Origin: Clostridium grantii DSM 8605
GTDB lineage: Bacteria > Bacillota > Clostridia > Clostridiales > Clostridiaceae
Direction of reading: 5' to 3'
Length of the DNA stretch: 64,000 nucleotides
Assembly (NCBI RefSeq): GCF_900129965.1
Contig: NZ_FQXM01000004.1
Coordinates: 186,001 to 250,000, forward strand
A model generated the notes under the pieces. The model had not been told where the DNA came from and did no database searches. It saw only the letters and a program-made list of their open reading frames with translations. The stretch's first letter is position 1; each line of letters opens with the position of its first letter. This document shows positions 1 to 8,165 of the stretch, in pieces. A program made the position numbers and the translations under genes.

Positions 1-695
1 AAAGTAATAATATCCTGTTCCTTGATAATGAAATCCTTTTTATACTGCTTTTTATAATTGAGTATCAAATTACCTTTACTTATTTTTTCAACAACCTCTG
101 ACCTAGAAATATTAAATGCTGTAGAAGCTACTGCATCCAATCTTAAAGATGGAATATTTATCATCTTATCTAAGTAATTTAATTGTGGTAATTGTTCACT
201 ATTTATATTTAATATATGAACTTGAACTGGATTTTTATTTATTGTTTGAAGATTTTCACACACAAATTGAGCCATATTTTCTATTACAGTACAAAAACAA
301 CAGTTATCCTTTATGATTAAATCTCCAAAAACTTCTCTTTTTAAACCCAAATGAATTAAAGTTGCCAAATAATGAGAATGTGTTAATTCCTTGTACTTAG
401 ACATATTTTCAATCTTTAAAACTTTTATAAATTTTTCTTCAGCATAGCCAAAGTTTTCTTTAGGAAGAAAAATTGCATATTTTCTATCTGACTCCTCAAA
501 TACTCCATCTAAAATTATTTTACATGGCAATTTGTTTTCGATTTTTTTTAAAACTACCCAAACATCAGGTGTTAAGAAAATATCGCTTCCTTTTATAATT
601 CCAATTTTGGAACAAAGCATTATCTTTTCAAATATATTTGAAACTAACAAACTACTTTCAGCATCAAAATACTTTAAAAACTCTAATTTATTCAT
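1..695 (-). CDS. ylmH: YlmH-like S4-domain RNA-binding protein (3' end cut by window edge)
   Basis: I translated this open frame by hand from the ATG at 695; 231 codons are visible with no stop before base 1. A ribosome site (TTAGGA) lies 8 bases before the ATG. Near the visible C-terminus is the S4 RNA-binding pattern SLRLDAVASTAFNISRSEVV followed by KGNL, as in YlmH, which binds ribosomes or tRNA and is encoded beside sepF in Gram-positive bacteria. Family members are about 255 residues, so only some 25 residues are missing. It is the last visible gene of the ylmE-sepF-ylmH series; the YlmG membrane protein normally between sepF and ylmH is not present. Function beyond RNA binding is uncertain. 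Confidence 0.85.
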   Translation of the reverse strand, partial: MNKLEFLKYFDAESSLLVSNIFEKIMLCSKIGIIKGSDIFLTPDVWVVLKKIENKLPCKIILDGVFEESDRKYAIFLPKENFGYAEEKFIKVLKIENMSKYKELTHSHYLATLIHLGLKREVFGDLIIKDNCCFCTVIENMAQFVCENLQTINKNPVQVHILNINSEQLPQLNYLDKMINIPSLRLDAVASTAFNISRSEVVEKISKGNLILNYKKQYKKDFIIKEQDIIT

Positions 696-721
696 ATGTA
701 TTCCTAACCAAGAAAATTTAA

Positions 722-1189
722 TTATTTACTCCAATTAAGTATTCCTTTATTTTTTAATTCTGATTTAAGTTCATTTGAAACTTCCACATTGGAAGGTGAC
801 AAAACGTATACCCCTTTATTTACCTCTTCAAGTACACCCTCTAATGCATAAGATGCTCCTGCAATAAAATCTAGTAATCTTTGAGCTGTACTAGATTCCA
901 AGGCTGTTAAATTTATTAAAGAAACTTTTCTTTCCTTTAAGTTATCACAAATTTCAACAGAATCATTATAATGTGTAGGTTTTATAATTACAATTTTTGT
1001 GTCTTGAGTTGTATGCAAAGAAACAACCTTTGAAGCTGTTCTAGACACTCCTTTGTTAGCATTTGCATAATTAATCATGTTACTAACTTCATTTTGTTTT
1101 TCATTTATTTCATCATCGTATTCTTCTATTTCATCATATTCATCTGAAAATCCCAGAAATCCTTTAACTTTATTAAAAACCTTAGCCAA
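722..1189 (-). CDS. sepF: Cell division protein SepF
   Basis: 155 residues, a usual SepF length. SepF is a cytoplasmic partner of FtsZ: an N-terminal amphipathic helix tethers it to the membrane and its C-terminal domain polymerises into rings that bundle FtsZ. The sequence shows the N-terminal helix (residues 1-14), an acidic linker (17-32) and the conserved core with VSLINLT and RLLDFIAGASYAL. Translation begins at TTG (1187-1189), supported by a GGGGGAAAG site just upstream. It is 15 bases after ylmE and 26 bases before ylmH, consistent with one transcript. Confidence 0.93.
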   Translation of the reverse strand: MAKVFNKVKGFLGFSDEYDEIEEYDDEINEKQNEVSNMINYANANKGVSRTASKVVSLHTTQDTKIVIIKPTHYNDSVEICDNLKERKVSLINLTALESSTAQRLLDFIAGASYALEGVLEEVNKGVYVLSPSNVEVSNELKSELKNKGILNWSK

Positions 1190-1204
1190 TTTACTTTCCC
1201 CCTA

Positions 1205-1870
1205 TTATTTGGAATAATCTCTTTTCCCAAAAATACCTTCACCAATTCTTATCAAGTTAGAACCGTTTTCTACTGCGTAAGCATAATCTCCTGACATTCC
1301 CATAGATAAGTATTTCATATTTACATTTTTAAATTCTCTTTTTCCTAAATCTTCAAACAAATTCTTCATTAAAAGGAATTGATCCCTACAATGCTTTTCA
1401 TTTCCTTTTGAAATAACTGTCATCAAACCTTTAATTCTCACATGCTTACATTTTTCACACTCTTTAATAAATTCTTCTACTTGTTCTATGAATATACCCC
1501 ATTTTTTTATGTCTTTAGATATATTTATTTGAATTAGTGCATCCACAAAACTATTTTCTTTAGCATATTTCTTTTCTAGTTCCTCTAAAAGTTTAATTGA
1601 ATCTAAAGAATGTATTAAAAAAACTTTTCCTACTATATATTTTACTTTATTTTTTTGTAAATGTCCAATAAAATGCCATTTTACATCTTTATGAAATTCA
1701 TCATATTTTGTAATAAAATCCTGAACTTTATTTTCTCCAAAATCTCTTATTCCTTGTGAATAAGCCTTTTCCATTTCCTGTATAGTTCTAGTTTTAGATA
1801 CTGCTATTATTCCAACTTCCTTACCTTCTAAACTTTCTCTAATATTTATTAAATTATTTTCAATTGTCAT
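1205..1870 (-). CDS. ylmE: YggS/YlmE family PLP-binding protein
   Basis: 221 residues of the YggS/PROSC family, one-domain alanine-racemase-fold proteins that carry pyridoxal phosphate and affect B6 and amino-acid balance without a known catalytic reaction. The PLP lysine lies in IAVSKTRT near residue 26; DFGENKVQDF, WHFIGHLQKNK and LSMGMSGDY are family blocks that bind the phosphate and pyridine. The ATG at 1870 follows a CAGGGGTGATAAA site. It is often found directly before sepF, as here. In many clostridia ftsZ and sporulation sigma genes sit between DUF881 and this gene; here the gap is 17 bases. Confidence 0.92.
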   Translation of the reverse strand: MTIENNLINIRESLEGKEVGIIAVSKTRTIQEMEKAYSQGIRDFGENKVQDFITKYDEFHKDVKWHFIGHLQKNKVKYIVGKVFLIHSLDSIKLLEELEKKYAKENSFVDALIQINISKDIKKWGIFIEQVEEFIKECEKCKHVRIKGLMTVISKGNEKHCRDQFLLMKNLFEDLGKREFKNVNMKYLSMGMSGDYAYAVENGSNLIRIGEGIFGKRDYSK

Positions 1871-1887
1871 TTTATCACCCCTGAAAA

Positions 1888-2613
1888 TTAATTAGTAGAC
1901 TTTTCTTCCGAATCTTTCTTACTCAAATAGTTATAATTTAATTCTCCATTAAAAGCAAGAATTTTTATATTATCCAACGTTACAAGTTTTACTTTTATTC
2001 CTCTAATTTTCAAATTAGAGATTTTTTTTCCTTCTGATTCCATGTAACTAGCCATTTGCATTTTGTTTCCAATAGCACTTATTATAAAGGGAGTTGGGTT
2101 TTTAACCCCATTAACCTCAATAAAAGGTCCACTACAAAAAATATCCGATTGATCAGTTATTCTCTGTCCATTAATAGAAATGACTTCAGCACCTGCATTT
2201 TTAAGGTCGTTAATCAAATTTAAAACGTCGTTATCATGAATTAAATTTCCACCAAAAGGAAGAACTTCATCCCCATCTGTTAAGGTTATAGTTATTCCTT
2301 CCCCTTCTACATCAGTTTTACCTAAATTCATATAATTATTAGTAAGCTCACTCTTCATTTCTTCTACTATTTCTTCATTATTATTTGAAGCACTTTTATA
2401 TGACCCAATTTTTTTACTTTGCTCATATAAGGTTTTATTTAAATTAGTAAGTTCATTTGTTAATTTTACCTTTTCATTATAAGCTTCTACGAAATCTTCT
2501 GGGTCCAAATATATCTTTTGACTTCCAGTGTTACCTAGTACATTTAATGATATCAATACCCCAACTAAAACCGATGCAATAAATATAAAAATATTTGCTT
2601 GGTTTTTTTTCAT
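1888..2613 (-). CDS. DUF881 membrane-anchored protein (second copy)
   Basis: 241 residues. One N-terminal membrane segment (about 8-28), then a coiled-coil-like stretch (about 45-90), then the DUF881 domain with GEGITITLTDGDE and the block ISINGQRIT followed by PFIISAIGN. DUF881 proteins (YlxW/YlxX of Bacillus) are found near ftsQ and ftsZ and face the outside of the membrane; their exact role is not established, though a division link is likely from location. It forms a pair with the DUF881 gene at 2982-3692, the two flanking the small basic protein gene. SD GAGGTGATT supports the ATG at 2613. Confidence 0.88.
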   Translation of the reverse strand: MKKNQANIFIFIASVLVGVLISLNVLGNTGSQKIYLDPEDFVEAYNEKVKLTNELTNLNKTLYEQSKKIGSYKSASNNNEEIVEEMKSELTNNYMNLGKTDVEGEGITITLTDGDEVLPFGGNLIHDNDVLNLINDLKNAGAEVISINGQRITDQSDIFCSGPFIEVNGVKNPTPFIISAIGNKMQMASYMESEGKKISNLKIRGIKVKLVTLDNIKILAFNGELNYNYLSKKDSEEKSTN

Positions 2614-2624
2614 TTAATCACCTC

Positions 2625-2972
2625 TTAATGCAATCTACTTTCTTCAAGTTTACTTAATAACACTCTTCTAATTGTAGAAAAATTATCAAAAATTCTTCCC
2701 CCAAATACTATAACTGCAGCAATATATATAGGCATGCCTAATTTATCTCCTAAGTATGTTAATGCAACAGCTAAAATTGCATTACCAAAAAAACCTGAAA
2801 TAAAGACATCTGTTCTAAATTCTTTTTTTAATACAGATTTAAGTGCACCAAAAACTGAATCTAAACAAGCAAAAATAGCAACAGATAAATAAGCATCAAA
2901 CTGTGCTGGTATTGAAAAATTTGTGAACATTCCAATTAAAACTCCAATAATAAGACCAATAAAAATTATCAT
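2625..2972 (-). CDS. sbp: Small basic protein, DUF1290 family membrane protein
   Basis: 115 residues, nearly all hydrophobic, with three predicted membrane segments (about 1-20, 28-45, 60-95). It matches the Sbp/DUF1290 family through the N-terminal block FTNFSIPAQFDAYLSVAIFA and the following DSVFGALKSVL, and the C-terminal block FGGRIFDNFSTIRR. In Bacillus sbp lies between ylxX and ftsA/ftsZ. The molecular role is not known. It sits between two DUF881 genes with gaps of 9-11 bases, so the three are probably made together. SD GAGGTGTATT precedes the ATG. Confidence 0.9.
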   Translation of the reverse strand: MIIFIGLIIGVLIGMFTNFSIPAQFDAYLSVAIFACLDSVFGALKSVLKKEFRTDVFISGFFGNAILAVALTYLGDKLGMPIYIAAVIVFGGRIFDNFSTIRRVLLSKLEESRLH

Positions 2973-2981
2973 AAATACACC

Positions 2982-3692
2982 TCAATTATTATTTATAGGT
3001 TTTGCATACATAAAATTCAAAGTAACATTGTACTTAGAGATTTCTACTTTATCAGACGGTGTCAATTTTGTAGTAAATCCCGTAAATCCAGTATCAAGTA
3101 TTCCTGGAAACTCTAGTGCTTTTGAAAGTTTATTTTTATTTCCAATTGCTTTTATAGTAACTGTCTCAACTGGAGATATTTTTTCTTCATTAATAATTAT
3201 AGCATTTCCTGCTAATCTAATTCCTGTTCTTGAAGTAATCCTTATATCATTAATTGAAATAGCTTCAGCATCAGCATAATTCAATTCATTAACTATTCTA
3301 ACTAAATCACCATAATCTACTCCATATTGTGGACTTTGAGCAGAAAAAATATCCTCTTCTGCTTCAATTGTTAAAATTATTCCTTCTCCCTGAACATCTG
3401 TAGAGCCTAGTAGCATTCTAGTGCTATCCAGTTCTTGAACTAAAGCTTTTGATAAAGTATCTTCACTTACTGCTTTTTCATAATTCTGAATTTGTATTTG
3501 TAGTTCATCTATTTGTTTCTGCATATCTGCTTTCTGTTTAGTTAACTTTTCAACTTCAATTGTAATTGTAGCCACATCATTATTACCCGTTATTTTTTTG
3601 TTTTTAGCAACAGCTCTCAACTGATAGGTTAACATAAGCCCTAATAAAAGAGAAACAATTCCTAATGCAATTTTGCCACTTGTTTTATTCAT
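2982..3692 (-). CDS. DUF881 membrane-anchored protein (first copy)
   Basis: 236 residues with one N-terminal transmembrane helix (about 8-27), a heptad-like coiled coil (about 45-80) and a DUF881 domain marked by DVQGEGIILTIEAEED and AEAISINDIRITSRTGIRLAG. It is a paralogue of the gene at 1888-2613. Location just after ftsQ implies a role at the division site, but none is proven. The ATG at 3692 follows GGAGGAAAAA. The 9-base gap to ftsQ and 9-base gap to sbp argue for one operon driven by the promoter near 4470. Confidence 0.88.
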   Translation of the reverse strand: MNKTSGKIALGIVSLLLGLMLTYQLRAVAKNKKITGNNDVATITIEVEKLTKQKADMQKQIDELQIQIQNYEKAVSEDTLSKALVQELDSTRMLLGSTDVQGEGIILTIEAEEDIFSAQSPQYGVDYGDLVRIVNELNYADAEAISINDIRITSRTGIRLAGNAIIINEEKISPVETVTIKAIGNKNKLSKALEFPGILDTGFTGFTTKLTPSDKVEISKYNVTLNFMYAKPINNN

Positions 3693-3701
3693 TTTTTCCT
3701 C

Positions 3702-4433
3702 CTAGTTTTCTATATAAAATACAGGATTACCTCCATAATTAACTTCAATATACCCTTTTTTATCTGCTAAATCTTTTTCATTTAAAATATTTATGCCAAT
3801 ATTAAACTTATCTTTTAAGTTTTCGATATTACCAATTCTCACTTCCATAGAATTAAAGTAAACTTTTATATCATATAAATCTGTAATATCAATAGTGGTG
3901 GGATAACTGACATTTGAATTTAGCGCTCTCATTAAATCTGTTAAGCTACTTATCAATATCATTTTTCTACTATCTAGAATCTCAATACTTTCCCCTTCTT
4001 TTAACTTTTCATATTCAAGCCCTTTTAATTCTATTAAATTGTTATCCTCTAAAGTTTCTTTTTTATCAAAAACAAATCCTTCGTTATCTAATAAATAGTA
4101 ACTTCCATTGCTGAATATATAAAAAACATATTTTCTTTCTTTTATATCTAGTACTAAAGTATTGGGTAATTTACGATTTATTTTTACTTCCTCAATTTCT
4201 GGTTCACTTAATATTTTTTGTTCTATGTTTTTACTTTTAATAAAAAATATATTTGTACCCAATTTCACTTGTGAAAGTTCCAAAATCTTTTCACTTTTCA
4301 AACTTTTATTATTTATAACCTGAATTTTTTTCACTGAAAAAATGGGTAGATTAGCTAATAATAGTGCCACAATTGATATTAAGAATATAAAAAATAATAT
4401 TTTATTAAGTTTATTTTTCTTTTTTTTTGACAT
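3702..4433 (-). CDS. ftsQ: Cell division protein FtsQ/DivIB
   Basis: 243 residues. A basic cytoplasmic tail (KKKKNKLNK), one membrane helix (about 11-29) and an outside POTRA domain starting VKKIQVINNKSLKSEKIL, followed by the beta domain (RKLPNTLVLDIKERKYVFYI). FtsQ/DivIB joins FtsL and the septal synthase complex FtsW-PBP at the division site. In this window it is separated from ftsW by a terminator and a 240-base gap with its own likely promoter, so the cluster is split into two transcripts. Weak SD AAGGGATT. Length fits clostridial DivIB. Confidence 0.9.
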   Translation of the reverse strand: MSKKKKNKLNKILFFIFLISIVALLLANLPIFSVKKIQVINNKSLKSEKILELSQVKLGTNIFFIKSKNIEQKILSEPEIEEVKINRKLPNTLVLDIKERKYVFYIFSNGSYYLLDNEGFVFDKKETLEDNNLIELKGLEYEKLKEGESIEILDSRKMILISSLTDLMRALNSNVSYPTTIDITDLYDIKVYFNSMEVRIGNIENLKDKFNIGINILNEKDLADKKGYIEVNYGGNPVFYIEN

Positions 4434-4468
4434 AAACTAATCCCTTCTTCTTATACAAACTCATATAC

Positions 4469-4477
4469 ATAATACCA
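4469..4477 (-). promoter_or_regulatory. Probable extended -10 promoter for ftsQ-DUF881-sbp-ylmE-sepF
   Basis: Reading the minus strand, TGGTATTAT lies about 35 bases before the ftsQ start: an extended -10 (TG-n-TATTAT). No strong -35 is seen, as usual for extended -10 promoters. A second possible -10 (TATAAT) lies at 4568-4573. The 4434-4643 gap otherwise holds only AT-rich sequence. Confidence 0.45.
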
Positions 4478-4643
4478 CAAAATGTATTTTTATTCTATGT
4501 TAAAAGAAAAACTTTACCCTTTCTTATTAATAGTTATGGTATTAAATCTTTCATTAAACTCACTAAATTATATACTAAAATTCATGAATTTAATAGCCTG
4601 TTTTTCTCGTTAAGCGATTACATTATAAATTATTTTTTAAAAC

Positions 4644-4671
4644 AAAAAAAGAATCTCAAAGATTCTTTTTT
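4644..4671 (-). terminator. Terminator after ftsW
   Basis: An 11-bp stem AAAAAGAATCT / AGATTCTTTTT with a 3-base loop and a T-run, directly after the ftsW stop codon. It ends the mraZ-to-ftsW transcript. Confidence 0.75.
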
Positions 4672-4674
4672 ATT

Positions 4675-5793
4675 TTAAAAACTTCTTTTATTCTTAACCT
4701 GTTTTGATACATTTAATAATAATCCCATGGCACTAAGATTTATAAACAAGGATGATCCTCCATAACTTATAAATGGAAGTGGTACCCCTGTTACTGGCAT
4801 AGATCCTGTTACAACTGCTATATTAATTATTGCTTGAACTGCAATTACTGCAGTAATTCCTACAGCTAAAATTGTTCCATATAAATCTTTTGCATTTAAT
4901 GCCACTGATATACCCCTTGCAATAAATATTATGAACAATATCATAATAAAGGTACATCCCACCAATCCTAATTCTTCACCAATAACAGAAAAAATAAAAT
5001 CATTATGGGGTTCAGGTATATAATAACATTTTTGTCTTGATAAACCTAACCCTTGCCCTAGAATAGATCCAGAACCCAAAGCTAGTAATGATTGGATTAG
5101 TTGATACCCCGCTCCTTTAGGATCAGCCCAAGGATCTAAAAAAGTTAGAAATCTTTGCATTCTATATGGTTGAAAAACTGTTGCCGCTACTCCTAATGCT
5201 CCTACAAATCCACCTACTAAACAAATGTGAATAAATTTACATCCCGCAGCAAATAAAACAATAATAGTAACTATCATTATTACCGCAGCTATACTTAAAT
5301 TCTTTTCTGCTAATACTAGCCCTGCAAAAAAACCTGACACTAATAAGTATGGTAGTACCCCGTAAAGAAAACTTTTTATTTGATTTCCTTTATTGGTAAT
5401 GCTTTTAGCCATATACAACACAACAACATACTTTGCCATTTCAGATGGTTGAATTGATACTGGACCTATAATAATCCACCTTCTAGCTCCATTAATTGAG
5501 GGGAAAATAGGTAGCAAAACTAGTAATAAAAATGCAACTACTATTATCATTATCTTTCCTGTATGATGTCTAAACCAATGATAATCGATTCTTGATATAA
5601 AAAACATTGATGTAAATCCTAGAAATGCAAAGGCTCCTTGGCGTTTTAAAAAATATAAGTCATTCTTATATTTATATAATGCAATATGCGAACTTGCGCT
5701 ATAAACCATAATTACACCAATTGCAACCAAAGACATTATACAAGATAATAGAATAAAATCTACTTGTTGCTTTCTAAGTAAAGACTTACTCAT
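4675..5793 (-). CDS. ftsW: Septal/spore cell-wall glycan polymerase FtsW/SpoVE (SEDS family)
   Basis: 372 residues, about 10 membrane helices. SEDS proteins polymerise lipid II into glycan strands together with a class B PBP. Diagnostic blocks are QPSEMAKYVVVLYMAK, FLDPWADPKGAGYQLIQSL and the C-terminal PVTGVPLPFISYGGSS. The partner PBP in the same cluster (9708-11888) has PASTA domains like SpoVD, so this could be SpoVE-like rather than the vegetative FtsW; sequence alone does not settle it. It follows mraY with no murD or murG between. SD CAGGAGG supports the ATG at 5793. Confidence 0.93.
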   Translation of the reverse strand: MSKSLLRKQQVDFILLSCIMSLVAIGVIMVYSASSHIALYKYKNDLYFLKRQGAFAFLGFTSMFFISRIDYHWFRHHTGKIMIIVVAFLLLVLLPIFPSINGARRWIIIGPVSIQPSEMAKYVVVLYMAKSITNKGNQIKSFLYGVLPYLLVSGFFAGLVLAEKNLSIAAVIMIVTIIVLFAAGCKFIHICLVGGFVGALGVAATVFQPYRMQRFLTFLDPWADPKGAGYQLIQSLLALGSGSILGQGLGLSRQKCYYIPEPHNDFIFSVIGEELGLVGCTFIMILFIIFIARGISVALNAKDLYGTILAVGITAVIAVQAIINIAVVTGSMPVTGVPLPFISYGGSSLFINLSAMGLLLNVSKQVKNKRSF

Positions 5794-5823
5794 AAAACTT
5801 CCTCCTGTAAAAAAAACGCCAGC

Positions 5824-6780
5824 TTATGTAATAGATAAAAAACCTATCAAACATAATATAATTGTAACAATAGAAAATACTACAACAACTCTAGTTTCAT
5901 GCCATCCCATTAATTCAAAATGATGGTGAATGGGACTCATCTTAAAAACTCTTTTTCCTGTTGTTTTGAAAGAAATTACTTGAATTATAACTGAAAGAGT
6001 TTCTCCTAAATACACTCCTCCTACAATTATAACCAACAAAGGTAATTTTAATACCATTGCTATAGTAGCTAAAGCTCCTCCCAATGCTAAAGAACCTGTA
6101 TCACCCATAAATACTTTTGCTGGATAAGCATTAAATTGTAAAAATCCAAGTAAGGCACCAGCTAATGCTCCACAAAATAAAGCCACTTGAATATTCCCTA
6201 AGATTAAAGATACTGAAGCAAAGAATGTCATCACTAAAATAGTAATAGTAGTAGAAAGTCCATCTAATCCATCAGTTAAATTTACTGCATTTGTTGTAGC
6301 AGCAAAATAGATTACTATAAAAGGAATAAATAGAATTCCTAGTTCCCATTCACTTTTTAGAAAAGGAATAAAAATCTTTGTACCTACTTCTGGAGATGTA
6401 TATCCAAATATCGCAAGTGCTGTGGCTGCTATTATAAGAAGTATCATTTTTTGTTTAGGCTTTAACCCTTCATTTTTCTTTTTAACAATTTTCAAATAAT
6501 CATCCGTAAACCCAATTGCTCCAAAAGCAATTAAAGCAAAGATAATTGCTAAGGAAGAAGAACTCAAATTACGATCCACCAAAAAAATAGTTACAACCGA
6601 AGAAATTATAAAAATAATTCCCCCCATAGATGGCGTTCCAGATTTTTTCTGGTGACTTTTAGGCCCTTCTTCTCTTATATTTTGTCCGAACTTTAATTTA
6701 TGTAACATTGGGATTATTATAGGTCCTAAAACCAATGATATAAAAAACGCTACTATAACTGAATAAATTACACTTTGCAT
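5824..6780 (-). CDS. mraY: Phospho-MurNAc-pentapeptide transferase MraY
   Basis: 318 residues, about 10 membrane helices. MraY moves phospho-MurNAc-pentapeptide from UDP to undecaprenyl phosphate, forming lipid I on the inner membrane face. Visible active-site blocks: the Asp pair in FTDDYLKI, NLTDGLDGL, FMGDTGSLALGG, and the His cluster PIHHHFELMGW. The start is 2 bases after the murF stop, and its ribosome site AAAGGAGAG lies in the end of murF, so the two are coupled. murD, next in many dcw clusters, is missing. Confidence 0.97.
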   Translation of the reverse strand: MQSVIYSVIVAFFISLVLGPIIIPMLHKLKFGQNIREEGPKSHQKKSGTPSMGGIIFIISSVVTIFLVDRNLSSSSLAIIFALIAFGAIGFTDDYLKIVKKKNEGLKPKQKMILLIIAATALAIFGYTSPEVGTKIFIPFLKSEWELGILFIPFIVIYFAATTNAVNLTDGLDGLSTTITILVMTFFASVSLILGNIQVALFCGALAGALLGFLQFNAYPAKVFMGDTGSLALGGALATIAMVLKLPLLVIIVGGVYLGETLSVIIQVISFKTTGKRVFKMSPIHHHFELMGWHETRVVVVFSIVTIILCLIGFLSIT

Positions 6781-6782
6781 GA

Positions 6783-8165
6783 TTACTCTCCTTTTATATC
6801 TAAGCTTTTTAATAAGTTAACAATATTTTCAAATTTTTCACTTCTTGAGGCTTTAACCAAGAGAACATCATCTTTTTTAAGAAGAAAGGATATATTAGAG
6901 GCCATCTCTTCAATATTAGCAAACAAAAATGAATTGTTTTCCTTTTCAAATCCACCAAAATATGCTTTCCCATATTCTCCACAACTAACTAAAATATCTA
7001 TATTATTTTTCTTTAAATGCTTTCCTACTGATTCATGATGTTTATAAGCTTCTTCCCCTAGTTCTTTCATGGTACCAAGGATTGCAACTTTTCTTTTATC
7101 TTTAAAGGAAGCTAGCACTTCAATAGCTGCTTTTGTTGAATCTGGGCTTGCATTATAACAATCATCAATAATTGTGAATTTATCACCCTTAACAATATCT
7201 AACCTCATAGAAGTTCTTTCTATATTGTTTAACCCTTTTTCCATCTCTTCAAAACTCATACCTAAAAGTTCACAACATTCTATACACAATAAAGTATTTA
7301 GAATATTATGTTCACCTGGCATATTCAAGTTAAATTCATGTGTTCCATTAAAAGTTACAACTTTAAACTTAGAAGATGCTGGTAAAATTTCTATATCTGT
7401 TGCAAAAGTATTTTTGTTTCTATCTAATCCTATTTTAAATAAATCAAATTTATTACTACTTAATGTACTTAATAAATCATTTTCACCATTCACGATTAAT
7501 GAAGATTTTTCACTAAAATAGTTCACAATTTCTAATTTTGCTTTTAGAATGTTTTCCCTAGTCTTTAAATGTTCAATATGAGATACTCCTATGTTTGTTA
7601 TAATGGCTAAATCTGGCCTTGCTACTCTTGCTAAATTATTTATTTCGCCAAATCCACTCATACCCATTTCTAACACTGCTACATCATAAGAATCATTTAA
7701 TTGAAATATCATCAGCGGTAAACCAATCTCATTATTGAAATTTCCTTTTGTTTTGAAAACCTTAAACTTCTCCGAAAGCATAGCCGCTAAAATATCTTTA
7801 GTTGAAGTTTTACCAGTAGACCCAGTTATGCCTATTACTTTTATATTTAATTTAGTTCTATAATATTCCGCCAAATCCAAAAGAGCTTTCTTAGAATCTT
7901 TTACAAGTATAATTGATGTATTTTCTGCTACTTCCTTTAAAGAGAAACAAAGATTATCAATTATGCATAACTTTGCTCCTTTTTTACTGCTATCAATTAC
8001 AAACTCATTTGCATCAAAATTATCACCTTTTAAAGCAAGGAAAATACATCCCTCAGTAATTTTTCTAGAATCTATAATTACAGAATCAAATTGTTCTTTA
8101 GTTGTTTTTTTCAATATTTCTCCATCAATAGCTTTAACTATTTCATGGAATAAAAGAGTTTCCAT
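6783..8165 (-). CDS. murF: UDP-MurNAc-tripeptide:D-Ala-D-Ala ligase MurF
   Basis: 460 residues. MurF adds D-Ala-D-Ala to UDP-MurNAc-tripeptide with ATP. The P-loop GITGSTGKTST is at about 112-122; the middle-domain block AVLEMGMSGFGEI and the C-terminal domain block IIDDCYNASPDS are typical of MurF, not of MurC/D/E. The ATG shares one base with the murE stop (TAATG), so translation is coupled. Its own 3' end carries the mraY ribosome site. Confidence 0.97.
   Translation of the reverse strand: METLLFHEIVKAIDGEILKKTTKEQFDSVIIDSRKITEGCIFLALKGDNFDANEFVIDSSKKGAKLCIIDNLCFSLKEVAENTSIILVKDSKKALLDLAEYYRTKLNIKVIGITGSTGKTSTKDILAAMLSEKFKVFKTKGNFNNEIGLPLMIFQLNDSYDVAVLEMGMSGFGEINNLARVARPDLAIITNIGVSHIEHLKTRENILKAKLEIVNYFSEKSSLIVNGENDLLSTLSSNKFDLFKIGLDRNKNTFATDIEILPASSKFKVVTFNGTHEFNLNMPGEHNILNTLLCIECCELLGMSFEEMEKGLNNIERTSMRLDIVKGDKFTIIDDCYNASPDSTKAAIEVLASFKDKRKVAILGTMKELGEEAYKHHESVGKHLKKNNIDILVSCGEYGKAYFGGFEKENNSFLFANIEEMASNISFLLKKDDVLLVKASRSEKFENIVNLLKSLDIKGE

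Noticed and set aside
532..738. Plus-strand frame of 68 codons
   Set aside because: It is antisense to the ylmH reading, which has clear S4-domain similarity.
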